DNA of 64,000 nt from Metabacillus niabensis. GTDB taxonomy: Bacteria; Bacillota; Bacilli; Bacillales; Bacillaceae. Positions 8,095-17,188 of this stretch are shown piece by piece. The notes beneath the pieces are model-generated. The model ran no database searches. It was given only the letters and a program-made list of their open reading frames with translations, and was not told where the DNA came from. How positions within the stretch are numbered: position 1 is the stretch's first letter; every line of letters starts with the position of its first letter. Location of the stretch: NCBI RefSeq assembly GCF_020524345.1, contig NZ_JAIVLH010000018.1, positions 62,001 through 126,000 on the forward strand, written 5' to 3'. The position numbers and the translations under genes are program-made.

Positions 8095-9939
8095 TTATAT
8101 TGTTATTGTAATTGGGTCATGATTACTAAAACGAATCTTCATATGATCTTCTGTTACCTCTACCTCTGGTTCGTTTTCCCAACACTGTTCAATGCCGGAT
8201 TCTCCATAGACTGCACTAACTAAAAAGCTGGTTCCCGGGGTAATTCTCTTTTGAATCGTCGGGATAACCGTACGAGAATGTAGTATGTTTGTGTTAGAGT
8301 TCGGATAAATGAAAGTTGCTTTTCCTTCACCATAAAGGCTCTTCACTCCACTTGTTCCCCAGAATGTCTTGATCATACATTCTTGATCTTTCTCTAGAAT
8401 TTCCATCTGTGGTTCTAGTTTCTTATCTTCAATTCCTAATGCAAAGCCCCCATCAGCTGTATCTAGCAATCTGCCAGTCTCAATGCGGTGAATTCTAATA
8501 TGCCAAGGTGTACCCGGAACAAGCCACGTCTTTACTTCCACATCATTCCAAGGCTTCCATTTGGAATAGATATAATCATTCTCTATCGTAAATTCTTCAC
8601 TATTTCTTTTTACTCGATAGAGATTATCTCCTTCACTTAAGGCTAGCATTGAATCAAATGCCCCCTGTGAAAGGCCCCACTCTGCTCGGGGAACACTAAA
8701 TCCAAAAGCTGTTGAATAGACAAATTTCTCATATTTTGCTGATGTATGCGTATGTTCATTTGTTGATACATGACCTGAGTTAAAAGCTAGAGCATGATCG
8801 CCGGCTTCATTGCGGCATATAATGAGATGAGGTTCTTTCTGAACCACTTTCTCACCAATGGTAGGTAGTGGCTCCTCTTCTGCCTTCCAGAACGGATGCT
8901 CCTTATCTAGCGCCAACGGTAAAAAGGCTTTTAATGACCAATAAGGAGAACCTGGTGAATTATAGTTTTCTCCCATAACTAAGTTTGGATAAGAGTATCC
9001 GATCGTCAAAATACCCATATCATTGAAAATAGGTTGTTTAAACCACCATCTTAAATTTCTCAGAATAATCCCTTTCATGACACCTATGGAAAATGGCTCT
9101 ATGCCTGCATATACAGCCGCCCCCCAAAATGAGATACTAGCAAATCTATACGTCAAGCTTCGACCGTAAGGAATCGCGGTTCCATCTGATGAAAACCATG
9201 CGATAAAGTCTTTTGCAAATTCCTCTGCTCGAGCCTTATACTTCTGAGACCTAATCGGATCTTCATTTTCCATAACCTTCGCATAGATTAATCCATAAAA
9301 ATGAAAAGCAAAGGGTACATAATAATCTGAATGTCCATTAATACCATCTGCATACCATCCATTAGATAAATAAAATTGATCCATTCTCTCTAAGTTCACT
9401 TCTATTTTTTCTCGGTCATACGGCTCTCCAACATTTTTCAACCCTAAGTTAACTAGAACAGCGAAAAAAAGCCAATTGCAATCATGTGCATGACATTGAT
9501 TAACCTGAGATAACCAAGCACTTACATTCTCTCTTTCTTGTAGAGTAAGAGGTTCCCATATCTTGTTTGGTATAAGTAATAAAGCAAGACCAAATGAAGC
9601 CATCTCAACAATTCTTTGATCAAAATGCTTAATCTCTCCCCAGTATTCCTCATGATTAGGGTCTGTTCCATTTTTTAATCCTTGTAGATGCATTTCCCAC
9701 AGGTCATACTCGACATCTGTACCTGCCAAAAAAGGTGCCAATCCCCATAAAAGTCTGGAGAATCCCTCCATCTCTGAAGTAGAATCAGAGTAAGCAGCAC
9801 TTGTGTTACCTAATTTTATACGCGCAAAGCCTTTACTATAGAAAGGCTTTAATGGATTACAAATTTGTCTTAATGCCTCTTCAACATCTTCTCTGGTTTT
9901 GAGTGGATTTGTTTTAATAGATTCCGAATAGGTTAGCAT
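8095..9939 (-). CDS. DUF2264 domain protein, putative glycoside-active enzyme
   Basis: 614 residues, cytoplasmic (no signal peptide). Residues about 10-370 match the DUF2264 family: SDSTSEMEGFSRLLWGLAPFL near the start, then DCNWLFFAVLVNLGL and GWYADGINGHSDYYVPFAFHFYG, typical of an (alpha/alpha)6 toroid. The rest is a beta-rich domain with many aromatic residues. As I recall, some DUF2264 proteins are beta-glucuronidases in a recent CAZy family (GH154), but I could not verify that here. Its partners (heparinase-family lyase, GH88, YesMN) support action on a uronate-containing oligosaccharide. The start has AAAGGAG ten bases upstream. It lies 102 bp upstream of the heparinase gene. Confidence 0.8.
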   Translation of the reverse strand: MLTYSESIKTNPLKTREDVEEALRQICNPLKPFYSKGFARIKLGNTSAAYSDSTSEMEGFSRLLWGLAPFLAGTDVEYDLWEMHLQGLKNGTDPNHEEYWGEIKHFDQRIVEMASFGLALLLIPNKIWEPLTLQERENVSAWLSQVNQCHAHDCNWLFFAVLVNLGLKNVGEPYDREKIEVNLERMDQFYLSNGWYADGINGHSDYYVPFAFHFYGLIYAKVMENEDPIRSQKYKARAEEFAKDFIAWFSSDGTAIPYGRSLTYRFASISFWGAAVYAGIEPFSIGVMKGIILRNLRWWFKQPIFNDMGILTIGYSYPNLVMGENYNSPGSPYWSLKAFLPLALDKEHPFWKAEEEPLPTIGEKVVQKEPHLIICRNEAGDHALAFNSGHVSTNEHTHTSAKYEKFVYSTAFGFSVPRAEWGLSQGAFDSMLALSEGDNLYRVKRNSEEFTIENDYIYSKWKPWNDVEVKTWLVPGTPWHIRIHRIETGRLLDTADGGFALGIEDKKLEPQMEILEKDQECMIKTFWGTSGVKSLYGEGKATFIYPNSNTNILHSRTVIPTIQKRITPGTSFLVSAVYGESGIEQCWENEPEVEVTEDHMKIRFSNHDPITITI

Positions 9940-9995
9940 ATGAAAATGGCTCCTTTCTTCATTACATTAATAATAGAAATAGATAAATCATTACG

Positions 9996-10009
9996 TTTAA
10001 CCGCTTACA
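9996..10009 (-). promoter_or_regulatory. Candidate cre site before the DUF2264 gene
   Basis: On the minus strand TGTAAGCGGTTAAA matches 12 of 14 cre positions. It is 57 bp upstream of the DUF2264 start, in the short gap after the response-regulator gene, suggesting a separate catabolite-controlled promoter for the two enzyme genes. Confidence 0.4.
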
Positions 10010-10021
10010 AAAACACTGTTG

Positions 10022-11629
10022 TTATTTCCTCTCACCCCTATACTCAATGGGTGTAACACCGGCATAGTTTTTAAACACTTTAATAAAGTAACTTTGATTA
10101 TCATATCCGAGTCTTTCACAAATTTTCCCGACCGAATCAACCGTTTGTTCAAGTAATTCTTTTGCTCTATTCATCTTAGCTTTTGTGACATATTCTACGA
10201 AGGTTTCTCCAACTTCCTTCTTAAAAAGTCTACTAAAATAACTCGAATTTAAATAAAGAACATTTGCTACTTCATCGAGGGTGATTTTTTTTTCCAAATT
10301 TATTTCAACATACTTACAAGCATCGATTACTTCTTTACGTCTCGATTTTGTCGCTGACTCGTTTACCGCCTTTAAAAGCATTTCAAAATATTGAATGAGC
10401 CATTTTCTTAGTTCTATTAAGGAATCAATCGCTATTATTTCCTCATGTAATATTTCATTTGAAGTATTTGTACCGAAAAATTGTAAAGCCTTTAGTTTAA
10501 CTTTTAGATCTAACAACAGCTTTAATACCCAGTCTTTCACCATTTCGGATGAATACTGTTTTTCCTTAAAAATGTCCATCCATTTTGTGATAAGCGGCGT
10601 TACTTCTGCGGTATCCTTTTTTATCATAAGCTGTCTAATTTCATTTGATGCCTTGTCATACCATTCAAATAAGCTATCCGATGATTTGGTCTCTGCTCTC
10701 TTTTTTTCAATCGTACAATTTTCTATATAAAAGCGTTGATTTGTACTATCAAGTAAGGTTTGCAGTGAATGTTTAAATGACATATAGCTATCTAATGGGT
10801 CTCCCACTAAAAAGGAAAGTGATATTTTCAACGTATGAAAGACATTCCTCTGAATTATCTCAAGACACCTGGTTGTTTTTCCATAACTGTCTGATTTTAA
10901 TGTGGAGTTATAGGGAAAAAATAAAAAAGATTCCTTTTTTTCTAATGTAAAATGGGCTGATCCTTTTTCATCCTGTAAAACTTCACTTATGACATTTTGA
11001 ATCGAAAATGTTAATGTATCTTCGGAAAGATAACATTCTTTTGCTGATCGATAATCCTGGATAAAACATAAAACCGGAATATATGATCTTCCTTTTACAT
11101 CTAAGCCATAAGAGTGAGCTTCATCATACCATCCCACATTTTCGTAGGTATGTTGATAGAGAGTTTTCCTTAAAAACTCCCGTTTCATTGACTCTCTGTT
11201 TCTTTCAACAATACTCTCTAACTTGAATTCTTTTATTTTTTGTTGATTTTCTTTTTCTACATTTTTCTTTAACTTTATCAGTACTTCATCTAAGTCTTTC
11301 GGATCTAACGTATCTTTTAATAAATAATCCTGTACATTCAGCTTTAAAGATTGATGAGCATATTCAAACTCATTGTGGCATGTTAGCATACAAACTTGTA
11401 GATTGGGATTCATTTCTTTTAATTGTTTTGTTAATTCTATTCCGTTCATTTTAGGCATTCCAATGTCTGTTAGTAAAATATCCGGCATTTCATTTAACGC
11501 ATAGGTAAGTGCACTAGCCCCATTCTCATGAATGCTTTGAAGATTTAAGCCTAGTTGATTCCAATTTATTATCTCTGATAATAGTTCCAAAACAGGATAA
11601 TCATCATCTACCAGCATTACCTTATACAT
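10022..11629 (-). CDS. YesN-type response regulator (REC + AraC DNA-binding domain)
   Basis: 535 residues. An N-terminal receiver domain (acidic pocket VDDD near 7-10, phospho-acceptor Asp55 in LLTDIGMP, conserved Lys in YLLKDT) is joined by a long linker to a C-terminal AraC double helix-turn-helix (ITLDEVANVLYLNSSYFSRLFKK; KICERLGYDNQSYFIKVFK). The start ATG overlaps the stop codon of the kinase gene (TAATG), with GGGAGG upstream, so the two are translationally coupled. It is expected to activate the nearby ABC transporter and hydrolase genes in response to an extracellular sugar sensed by the kinase, as for YesMN-type systems in other bacilli. Confidence 0.93.
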   Translation of the reverse strand: MYKVMLVDDDYPVLELLSEIINWNQLGLNLQSIHENGASALTYALNEMPDILLTDIGMPKMNGIELTKQLKEMNPNLQVCMLTCHNEFEYAHQSLKLNVQDYLLKDTLDPKDLDEVLIKLKKNVEKENQQKIKEFKLESIVERNRESMKREFLRKTLYQHTYENVGWYDEAHSYGLDVKGRSYIPVLCFIQDYRSAKECYLSEDTLTFSIQNVISEVLQDEKGSAHFTLEKKESFLFFPYNSTLKSDSYGKTTRCLEIIQRNVFHTLKISLSFLVGDPLDSYMSFKHSLQTLLDSTNQRFYIENCTIEKKRAETKSSDSLFEWYDKASNEIRQLMIKKDTAEVTPLITKWMDIFKEKQYSSEMVKDWVLKLLLDLKVKLKALQFFGTNTSNEILHEEIIAIDSLIELRKWLIQYFEMLLKAVNESATKSRRKEVIDACKYVEINLEKKITLDEVANVLYLNSSYFSRLFKKEVGETFVEYVTKAKMNRAKELLEQTVDSVGKICERLGYDNQSYFIKVFKNYAGVTPIEYRGERK

Positions 11630-13443
11630 TAGCTCTTCAGCCTCCCTTTAAAAACAGACATCGTTATTTTTGTACCCTTACACTTTTCACTTCTTACTTC
11701 CATTTGAAAAGCATCTCCAAATGTCATACACATTCTCTCGAACACATTGGCAATCCCAATACTGGAAAAACCACTTTTATTTTGAACATGAATCAACTCC
11801 GAGTTTTTCGTGAGTCTGTTTCGAAAATTCGTTAATGTGGCTTCATCCATTCCTTCCCCATTATCTTCAATCATAATATAAAAATCATTTCTTCTTACAA
11901 AAGCTTCAAGCTTAATTTTACCGGCACTTTGGTTTAATCCATGAATGATTGAATTTTCAATAATAGGTTGTAAGATAAAGCGTGGGATTGCTTCTAAATA
12001 AGCAGCATCAGTAACGTTGACTTCAAACTCCACCTTTTCCCTTTGACGCATGTTCATTAATTGGACGTAATCTGTTACGATGTCTATTTCTTCTTTAAAA
12101 GTAATCATCCCTTTGTCTTTATCAATAGTCATTCGTAATAATTTCGATAAAGAGCTAATCATTTCAGCACTCTCATAATCACCTTTTCTCATAACCTTCA
12201 TTCGGATAGAGTTTAGAACGTTGAATAAAAAGTGTGGGTTAATCTGCGCCTGCAGCATAGACAGTTCTGCTTTCCGCTTTCTATCTTGAGTTTCTGTTAT
12301 TTCCCTAATCATCTCGTTGATTCGATCCAGCATTTGATCAAATGAGTTAGACAGTTGACCAATTTCATCTTTACTTTGGATGTTTGAGCGAACGTTTAAA
12401 TCTCCTTTTTGAACGGTAGTGGCCACTTTACCCAAATGGACGAGCGGCTTTGTCATCGTTTGTAATACATACGTTAATAACAGAAAAAAGATCACAAAAG
12501 AGGTGAATTGCCCAATAAAGACTTTATGAAAGATTGAATTTATTTTAAAGATTGCTTGTTTGTATGGATTTACAGATACCAGTGTCCAACCTGTATAAGA
12601 AATAGGATGACTGGCATAAAGGTAGTTCTCATCAGAAGTTTCTATGATATTAGTAAAACCTGGCTTTTGGACTTCATCTTTATAAGTAAATGTTGTTCCT
12701 ATCTTTTCATTATTAATATGAGATAAAATTTTATATGAAGAATCAACCAACATCATTTCTTCTTTTCCAGGCAAACTTTCAAATGCCTGTTTCACTTTCT
12801 CTTCCATAATTGTCACAACAACATACCCGTAAATTTTCAAATTAGCATCTCTTAACGGTCTGGCAACTGAAATTTGATATGGATTTGTCGCTTGTTCTGA
12901 TTTAAACACAGTCGGCTGACTTCCTATCCAGATCGATTCATAACCAAAAACACGATCCAAGTCTTTAAACCAAGGCTCTTTAAAAAGTTTCTTTGGGTCA
13001 TAGTCACTGACAGGATAATTTGTGTAGTGCTCACCATTCTTCAGAAGAATTGTCACATATGACTTCTCACCAAGTAAGGTAATATTTTCGATTAACATCG
13101 AGACTTTACGATTTTCTAAGTAACTTTCATATTCTTCTTCCTGCTCTATTAGCTGTTTATCATTTTTCGCATTTTTCTTTAATATTGAACTTATCTCGGA
13201 ATCCAACTGTACATAATTTACGGCGTATAACATATCCTCAAAAAACTTATTGACATATTCTCCTGCTAATGTCAATTCCCTATTAGCATTTGACATTGCC
13301 TGTTCTTTCATTGCATCCTTTGTTAAATAACTGGTAATAAAAAGGGTAATAATGGCAGGAATAACAAGACAGATGACTGATGTGATAATAACTTTATTAC
13401 GAAAAGAATTGGTTGTCAGCTTTTGAAGAATCGAATTCCACAC
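11629..13443 (-). CDS. YesM-type sensor histidine kinase
   Basis: 604 residues. Transmembrane helix 1 is at about 18-38 and helix 2 at about 307-328; between them is a roughly 270-residue extracellular Cache-like sensor. A HAMP domain follows (about 330-385), then a LytS/YesM-type His_kinase domain with phospho-acceptor His404 in QAQINPHFLFN and an HATPase_c domain with QPIIENSIIHG and DNGEGMD. It is the partner of the overlapping response regulator. The gene is 145 bp downstream of GH88. The signal is probably an oligosaccharide released by the secreted enzymes, inferred from context. Confidence 0.93.
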   Translation of the reverse strand: MWNSILQKLTTNSFRNKVIITSVICLVIPAIITLFITSYLTKDAMKEQAMSNANRELTLAGEYVNKFFEDMLYAVNYVQLDSEISSILKKNAKNDKQLIEQEEEYESYLENRKVSMLIENITLLGEKSYVTILLKNGEHYTNYPVSDYDPKKLFKEPWFKDLDRVFGYESIWIGSQPTVFKSEQATNPYQISVARPLRDANLKIYGYVVVTIMEEKVKQAFESLPGKEEMMLVDSSYKILSHINNEKIGTTFTYKDEVQKPGFTNIIETSDENYLYASHPISYTGWTLVSVNPYKQAIFKINSIFHKVFIGQFTSFVIFFLLLTYVLQTMTKPLVHLGKVATTVQKGDLNVRSNIQSKDEIGQLSNSFDQMLDRINEMIREITETQDRKRKAELSMLQAQINPHFLFNVLNSIRMKVMRKGDYESAEMISSLSKLLRMTIDKDKGMITFKEEIDIVTDYVQLMNMRQREKVEFEVNVTDAAYLEAIPRFILQPIIENSIIHGLNQSAGKIKLEAFVRRNDFYIMIEDNGEGMDEATLTNFRNRLTKNSELIHVQNKSGFSSIGIANVFERMCMTFGDAFQMEVRSEKCKGTKITMSVFKGRLKS

Positions 13444-13588
13444 AAAATTCCTCCTCCAATAAAACGATAAGACACAAGCAGAACACCCTCACAACCTCTG
13501 CATATATCTTATCAACTAGTTATTGAATATTGTCATTATTTCGATGTCTGTAATTAGTAGTAAAAACACTGTCTTGTTTTTTAATAAC

Positions 13589-14716
13589 TTACCAAAATAG
13601 TTGTCTATTTCCTTTTAAAACGGCAAGACCTTCAACAAAGAAATAATCACCGTAAATGAGTGGTACATCTATGTTCTTACCTTCCGGATAATGACTTGTA
13701 CCTTCAAGAATTAGACCATCCTCTTCTACAGTATCCCAAGCTCCGTAATTCTCATATAAAGACTTAATGATTTTTATGCCTGATTCCTTATATATTTTAG
13801 ATTCTGTCTCACTTACCTGTTCAGATAATAACAATAGTCCGCATGCTGCAATTGCGCCTGCAGATGAATCCCGATGCTTTGTTATGTTCTCTGGAAGTCT
13901 AAAATCCCAATGTGGTACATAATCTTCAGGCAGGTTTGCAAGAAAGAAGTGTGAAACATTTTTAGCTGCCTGTAGATATTTATCCTCTTTTGTATATTTA
14001 TAAAGAAGAGAAAGTCCATAAACAGCCCATGATGCGCCGCGGGACCATGCTGATTCAGGCGCATAGCCTTGACCTCCGATTGCCTCAACTCTTTCACCAG
14101 TCTCTGGATCAAATCGAATAATATGATACACTGATCCATCTTTTCGTATGAAATGATCCAATACGGTTTCCCCATGTTTTTTAGCAACAATACTATATCT
14201 TGGATCCCCTGTTACTTCTGTCGCCCAAAACAATAAAGGTAAATTCATTAAACAATCAATAATGGCCCAGCCTGCATTATCCTCACCTTCGTGCCATGGA
14301 TTCCAAGCTCTAATATAGTTTCCTGATGCATTAAATCTTCCCATTAATAAGTTTGCCACTAACAATGCACGTCTTTTGGAGTCTTCATCACATAATAGTT
14401 TATATCTTGCAACACTTGTAAGTGTCCACATGAATCCCATATCATGATCTAATTTATAGTAATCTGTGATAACATGATCGAGCTGTTCTTCACATGATTC
14501 CGCTATTTCCTTAAATGAATTATTTTTTGTGTCACGATACAATAGCCATAAAAGCCCCGGCCAAAATCCCGCCGTCCACCATGATGGAGATTCTAAATGA
14601 TAATCTCCTTTTACACTTGCATGCGGAAAGTTTGCACCAATTTTCACACTCGTTCTTTCCACTTTAGAATTGACTTTTTGCCAAGCTTCCTCAACCCAAG
14701 CTAAATTCGTAGACAT
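13589..14716 (-). CDS. GH88 unsaturated glucuronyl hydrolase
   Basis: Removes the 4,5-unsaturated uronic acid from the non-reducing end of oligosaccharides made by polysaccharide lyases, by a hydration mechanism. The 375-residue protein matches the Bacillus sp. GL1 UGL enzyme in size and motifs: SWWTAGFWPGLLWLLY, LDHDMGFMW and AIIDCLMNLPLLFWA. Asp92 (HDMGF) and Asp154 (IDCLMN) correspond to catalytic Asp88 and Asp149 of UGL. No signal peptide, so cytoplasmic. It lies after the ABC substrate-binding gene and before the YesM gene, consistent with processing imported unsaturated oligosaccharides. Confidence 0.93.
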   Translation of the reverse strand: MSTNLAWVEEAWQKVNSKVERTSVKIGANFPHASVKGDYHLESPSWWTAGFWPGLLWLLYRDTKNNSFKEIAESCEEQLDHVITDYYKLDHDMGFMWTLTSVARYKLLCDEDSKRRALLVANLLMGRFNASGNYIRAWNPWHEGEDNAGWAIIDCLMNLPLLFWATEVTGDPRYSIVAKKHGETVLDHFIRKDGSVYHIIRFDPETGERVEAIGGQGYAPESAWSRGASWAVYGLSLLYKYTKEDKYLQAAKNVSHFFLANLPEDYVPHWDFRLPENITKHRDSSAGAIAACGLLLLSEQVSETESKIYKESGIKIIKSLYENYGAWDTVEEDGLILEGTSHYPEGKNIDVPLIYGDYFFVEGLAVLKGNRQLFW

Positions 14717-14842
14717 ATGATCACCTTTCTTTATTTTATGTTAGTAATTAAAAGAAAGGGCGCCAGCTTTTGCTGTATCCAATTTCTCCACTTTATGGTG
14801 AGAAAATGACATTTACGCCCGAACCTAAAATATTTCAATTGA

Positions 14843-16204
14843 TTATTTATTATTATCGATAATTTCTTGTGCTCTTTCTTGAGTTGCTTTTATCGTTGCA
14901 TCAATATCTTGATCACCTAAAATCAACTTTTCGTACTCTTCATTTACAACTTTGTACAGCTCTGCTTGATATGGTACAGGTGGTATAATCTTAGATGATT
15001 TTGCCCCTTTTAATACATTCACTAACGATTCTTTATCTACTTTTTCTGGTGTTGCCGTACCTGCCAGAATGCCGTCAATAATAGAATCTAGGTCTTCTTC
15101 ACTTACACCATTCCAGGAAGGAACATTTTTCCCTTGAACCACTTGCCCTTCAGTTGTATACCAACGAATAAATGTATATGCTTCTTCCTTATGTTCAGAA
15201 TTAGCAGCTACAGACATAAAGTCCGTTGTAACCGGGGAAAATCCACCAGCATCTCCCTCTTCATTTTTTGGATAAGGAGCTACTGCTACATTAAAGTCTA
15301 ATGGGAACTGATCCGTACCACCCAGCTCAGTGTTCATCCAGCTGCCAATTAACACCATACTTGCATCTTGACCAAAGAATTGATTACGATAATGAAGCTT
15401 CTGTGAAATGATATCTGTATATGGTGTCGCTGACTTATCTACCTTTTCCATTTGTTCTCTCATTTCCAAAGTCTTTTTAAATAGTGGACTGTCGAAATTA
15501 GATGTGCCATCAGCTTTTACGAATTCTGTATTATCTTCTTCACTGGCAAGAGCTAATTTCATAAACTCCATCCAGCCTCCACCTTGAGGACCATGAAAAT
15601 AGGTTCCATAATGATCGTCTGTTGTAAGCTTTTTCGCATATTCCATATACTCATCCCATGTCCAATCAGCCGGTACTTCAAGTCCTGCTTCATCTAAATG
15701 ATTTTTGTTTAATAATACATACCAAGGATTAAACTTACCTGGAAGTGCGTAATAGCTATCATTAATCTTAGTATCTACTTTATATTCTTCGTTTAACTCG
15801 TATCCTTCTTCTTCGATAAATTCATCAATTGGCGCAACCATTCCTAACGCTACCCTTTGGGCATAACTAGCTGGATCACTAAACATTAAGACATCTAATT
15901 GCTCACCAGATGCAGCAGCTAAATCTAACTTCTGCGTTGCTTCCTGTGTGTCACCCTTTTCACTTAGGATAACGAGATCTACATCAATTTTAGGAAATTC
16001 TTCTTCAAATGCAGCGATGGTTTTTTCCCAATTATAGCTTGTTTCATTACCATGTGTATGGAATTTAATCGTAACCGCTTCGTCAGACCCCTTACTATCA
16101 GTTTCTGTCCCGGAGGTACTTTCTCCACCACCTCCTGAACAACCTGCCAGCACTCCAATTAACATAGTAGAAGCTGCTAATGTTGACCAAAACTTTCTTT
16201 TCAT
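14843..16204 (-). CDS. Sugar ABC transporter substrate-binding lipoprotein
   Basis: 453 residues with a lipoprotein signal: basic start, hydrophobic core and lipobox LAGC with Cys22, followed by a Gly/Ser linker. The mature part is an extracellular solute-binding protein of the MalE/YesO type (family 1), with repeated Trp and Tyr residues suited to sugar stacking (for example WTWDEYMEYAKKL, GGGWMEFMKLALA). It follows the two permease genes and precedes GH88, so its ligand is probably an unsaturated or uronate-containing oligosaccharide. Ribosome site AAAGGGGG. Confidence 0.92.
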   Translation of the reverse strand: MKRKFWSTLAASTMLIGVLAGCSGGGGESTSGTETDSKGSDEAVTIKFHTHGNETSYNWEKTIAAFEEEFPKIDVDLVILSEKGDTQEATQKLDLAAASGEQLDVLMFSDPASYAQRVALGMVAPIDEFIEEEGYELNEEYKVDTKINDSYYALPGKFNPWYVLLNKNHLDEAGLEVPADWTWDEYMEYAKKLTTDDHYGTYFHGPQGGGWMEFMKLALASEEDNTEFVKADGTSNFDSPLFKKTLEMREQMEKVDKSATPYTDIISQKLHYRNQFFGQDASMVLIGSWMNTELGGTDQFPLDFNVAVAPYPKNEEGDAGGFSPVTTDFMSVAANSEHKEEAYTFIRWYTTEGQVVQGKNVPSWNGVSEEDLDSIIDGILAGTATPEKVDKESLVNVLKGAKSSKIIPPVPYQAELYKVVNEEYEKLILGDQDIDATIKATQERAQEIIDNNK

Positions 16205-16237
16205 ACTATATTTCCCCCTTTAATTAGCTTACTTTAT

Positions 16238-16251
16238 TGTAAACCCTTACA
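16238..16251 (+). promoter_or_regulatory. Candidate cre site before the substrate-binding protein gene
   Basis: TGTAAACCCTTACA fits the cre consensus at 13 of 14 positions; the one miss is in the central CG. It lies 34 bp upstream of the lipoprotein start, in the 138-bp gap after the permease genes. Confidence 0.4.
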
Positions 16252-16342
16252 CAACACATTTTAGCAAAGGCATTTATCATAGTTATAAAAATAATTTTAC
16301 CCATCTCGGAAATTATTTGACTTTTATAGTAGATATCTACTA

Positions 16343-17176
16343 TTAACCTTTTACTCCACCTAGTGCAATTCCTTCAATTACTTGTTTTTGACCAATAATA
16401 AACACAATTAACAATGGTAGAATGGCAGATACAGCAGCAGCCATTATTAATGAATAAAATTCTCCATTAATTGTTGTAAACTTTTGCATAGCTAATTGAA
16501 TGGTATAAAGTGCGTCTGTACGTAAGAAAATTAATGGATTTTGATAATCGTTCCAAGTCCATATAAACCTTAATATGGCATATGTTGCAACAGCCGGCCT
16601 TACAATCGGCAATGCGATAGACCAAAAGATCCTCCAATGACCTGCACCGTCAATTTTCGCAGCATCAATATATTCATTATGAATCCCCATAAAGAACTGC
16701 CTGAGCATAAATGTCCCTAAAACACTAAAGCTTCCCAATAGAATAAGACCTAAATGACTATCAAATAATCCAATATTTCGATATAAAATAAACTGTGGAA
16801 CTAAACTTGCCTGTGGCGGTACCATGTATGTTGCTAGAACGATGATAAATAACCATTTCCCAGCAGGAAAATTAACTTTTGAAAAACCATAAGCAGCTAA
16901 AGCGGAAACTGTGCATGAAACCAATGTTGTCAACACCGCAACCTTGATTGAGTTCCAATAATAGATATAGAATGGAAAGTCACCGAACCAAACTTGTTGA
17001 TAGTTATTAAACCCGTTCCACCTTTCAGGTATCCACTCAATAGGAAATTTAAAAACATCTGCTTCTATTTTAAATGAAGTTGATAACATCCATACAAAAG
17101 GCAATAAAAACAAAATACTGAGTAGGAAAACAACAATCGTTATAATGAGTTTTTGAGCATTTAATTGCTTCGTCAT
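16343..17176 (-). CDS. Sugar ABC transporter permease (MalG/YesQ type)
   Basis: 277 residues with six predicted membrane segments and the inner-membrane permease (BPD_transp_1) signature near the centre: EYIDAAKIDGAGHWRIFWSIALPIVRPA, the EAA loop that contacts the ATPase. Together with the permease 12 bp upstream and the lipoprotein downstream it forms a carbohydrate uptake system (CUT1). No ATPase gene lies nearby; in bacilli such transporters commonly share the MsmX ATPase encoded elsewhere. Confidence 0.93.
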   Translation of the reverse strand: MTKQLNAQKLIITIVVFLLSILFLLPFVWMLSTSFKIEADVFKFPIEWIPERWNGFNNYQQVWFGDFPFYIYYWNSIKVAVLTTLVSCTVSALAAYGFSKVNFPAGKWLFIIVLATYMVPPQASLVPQFILYRNIGLFDSHLGLILLGSFSVLGTFMLRQFFMGIHNEYIDAAKIDGAGHWRIFWSIALPIVRPAVATYAILRFIWTWNDYQNPLIFLRTDALYTIQLAMQKFTTINGEFYSLIMAAAVSAILPLLIVFIIGQKQVIEGIALGGVKG

Positions 17177-17188
17177 AGAGTTCCCCCC

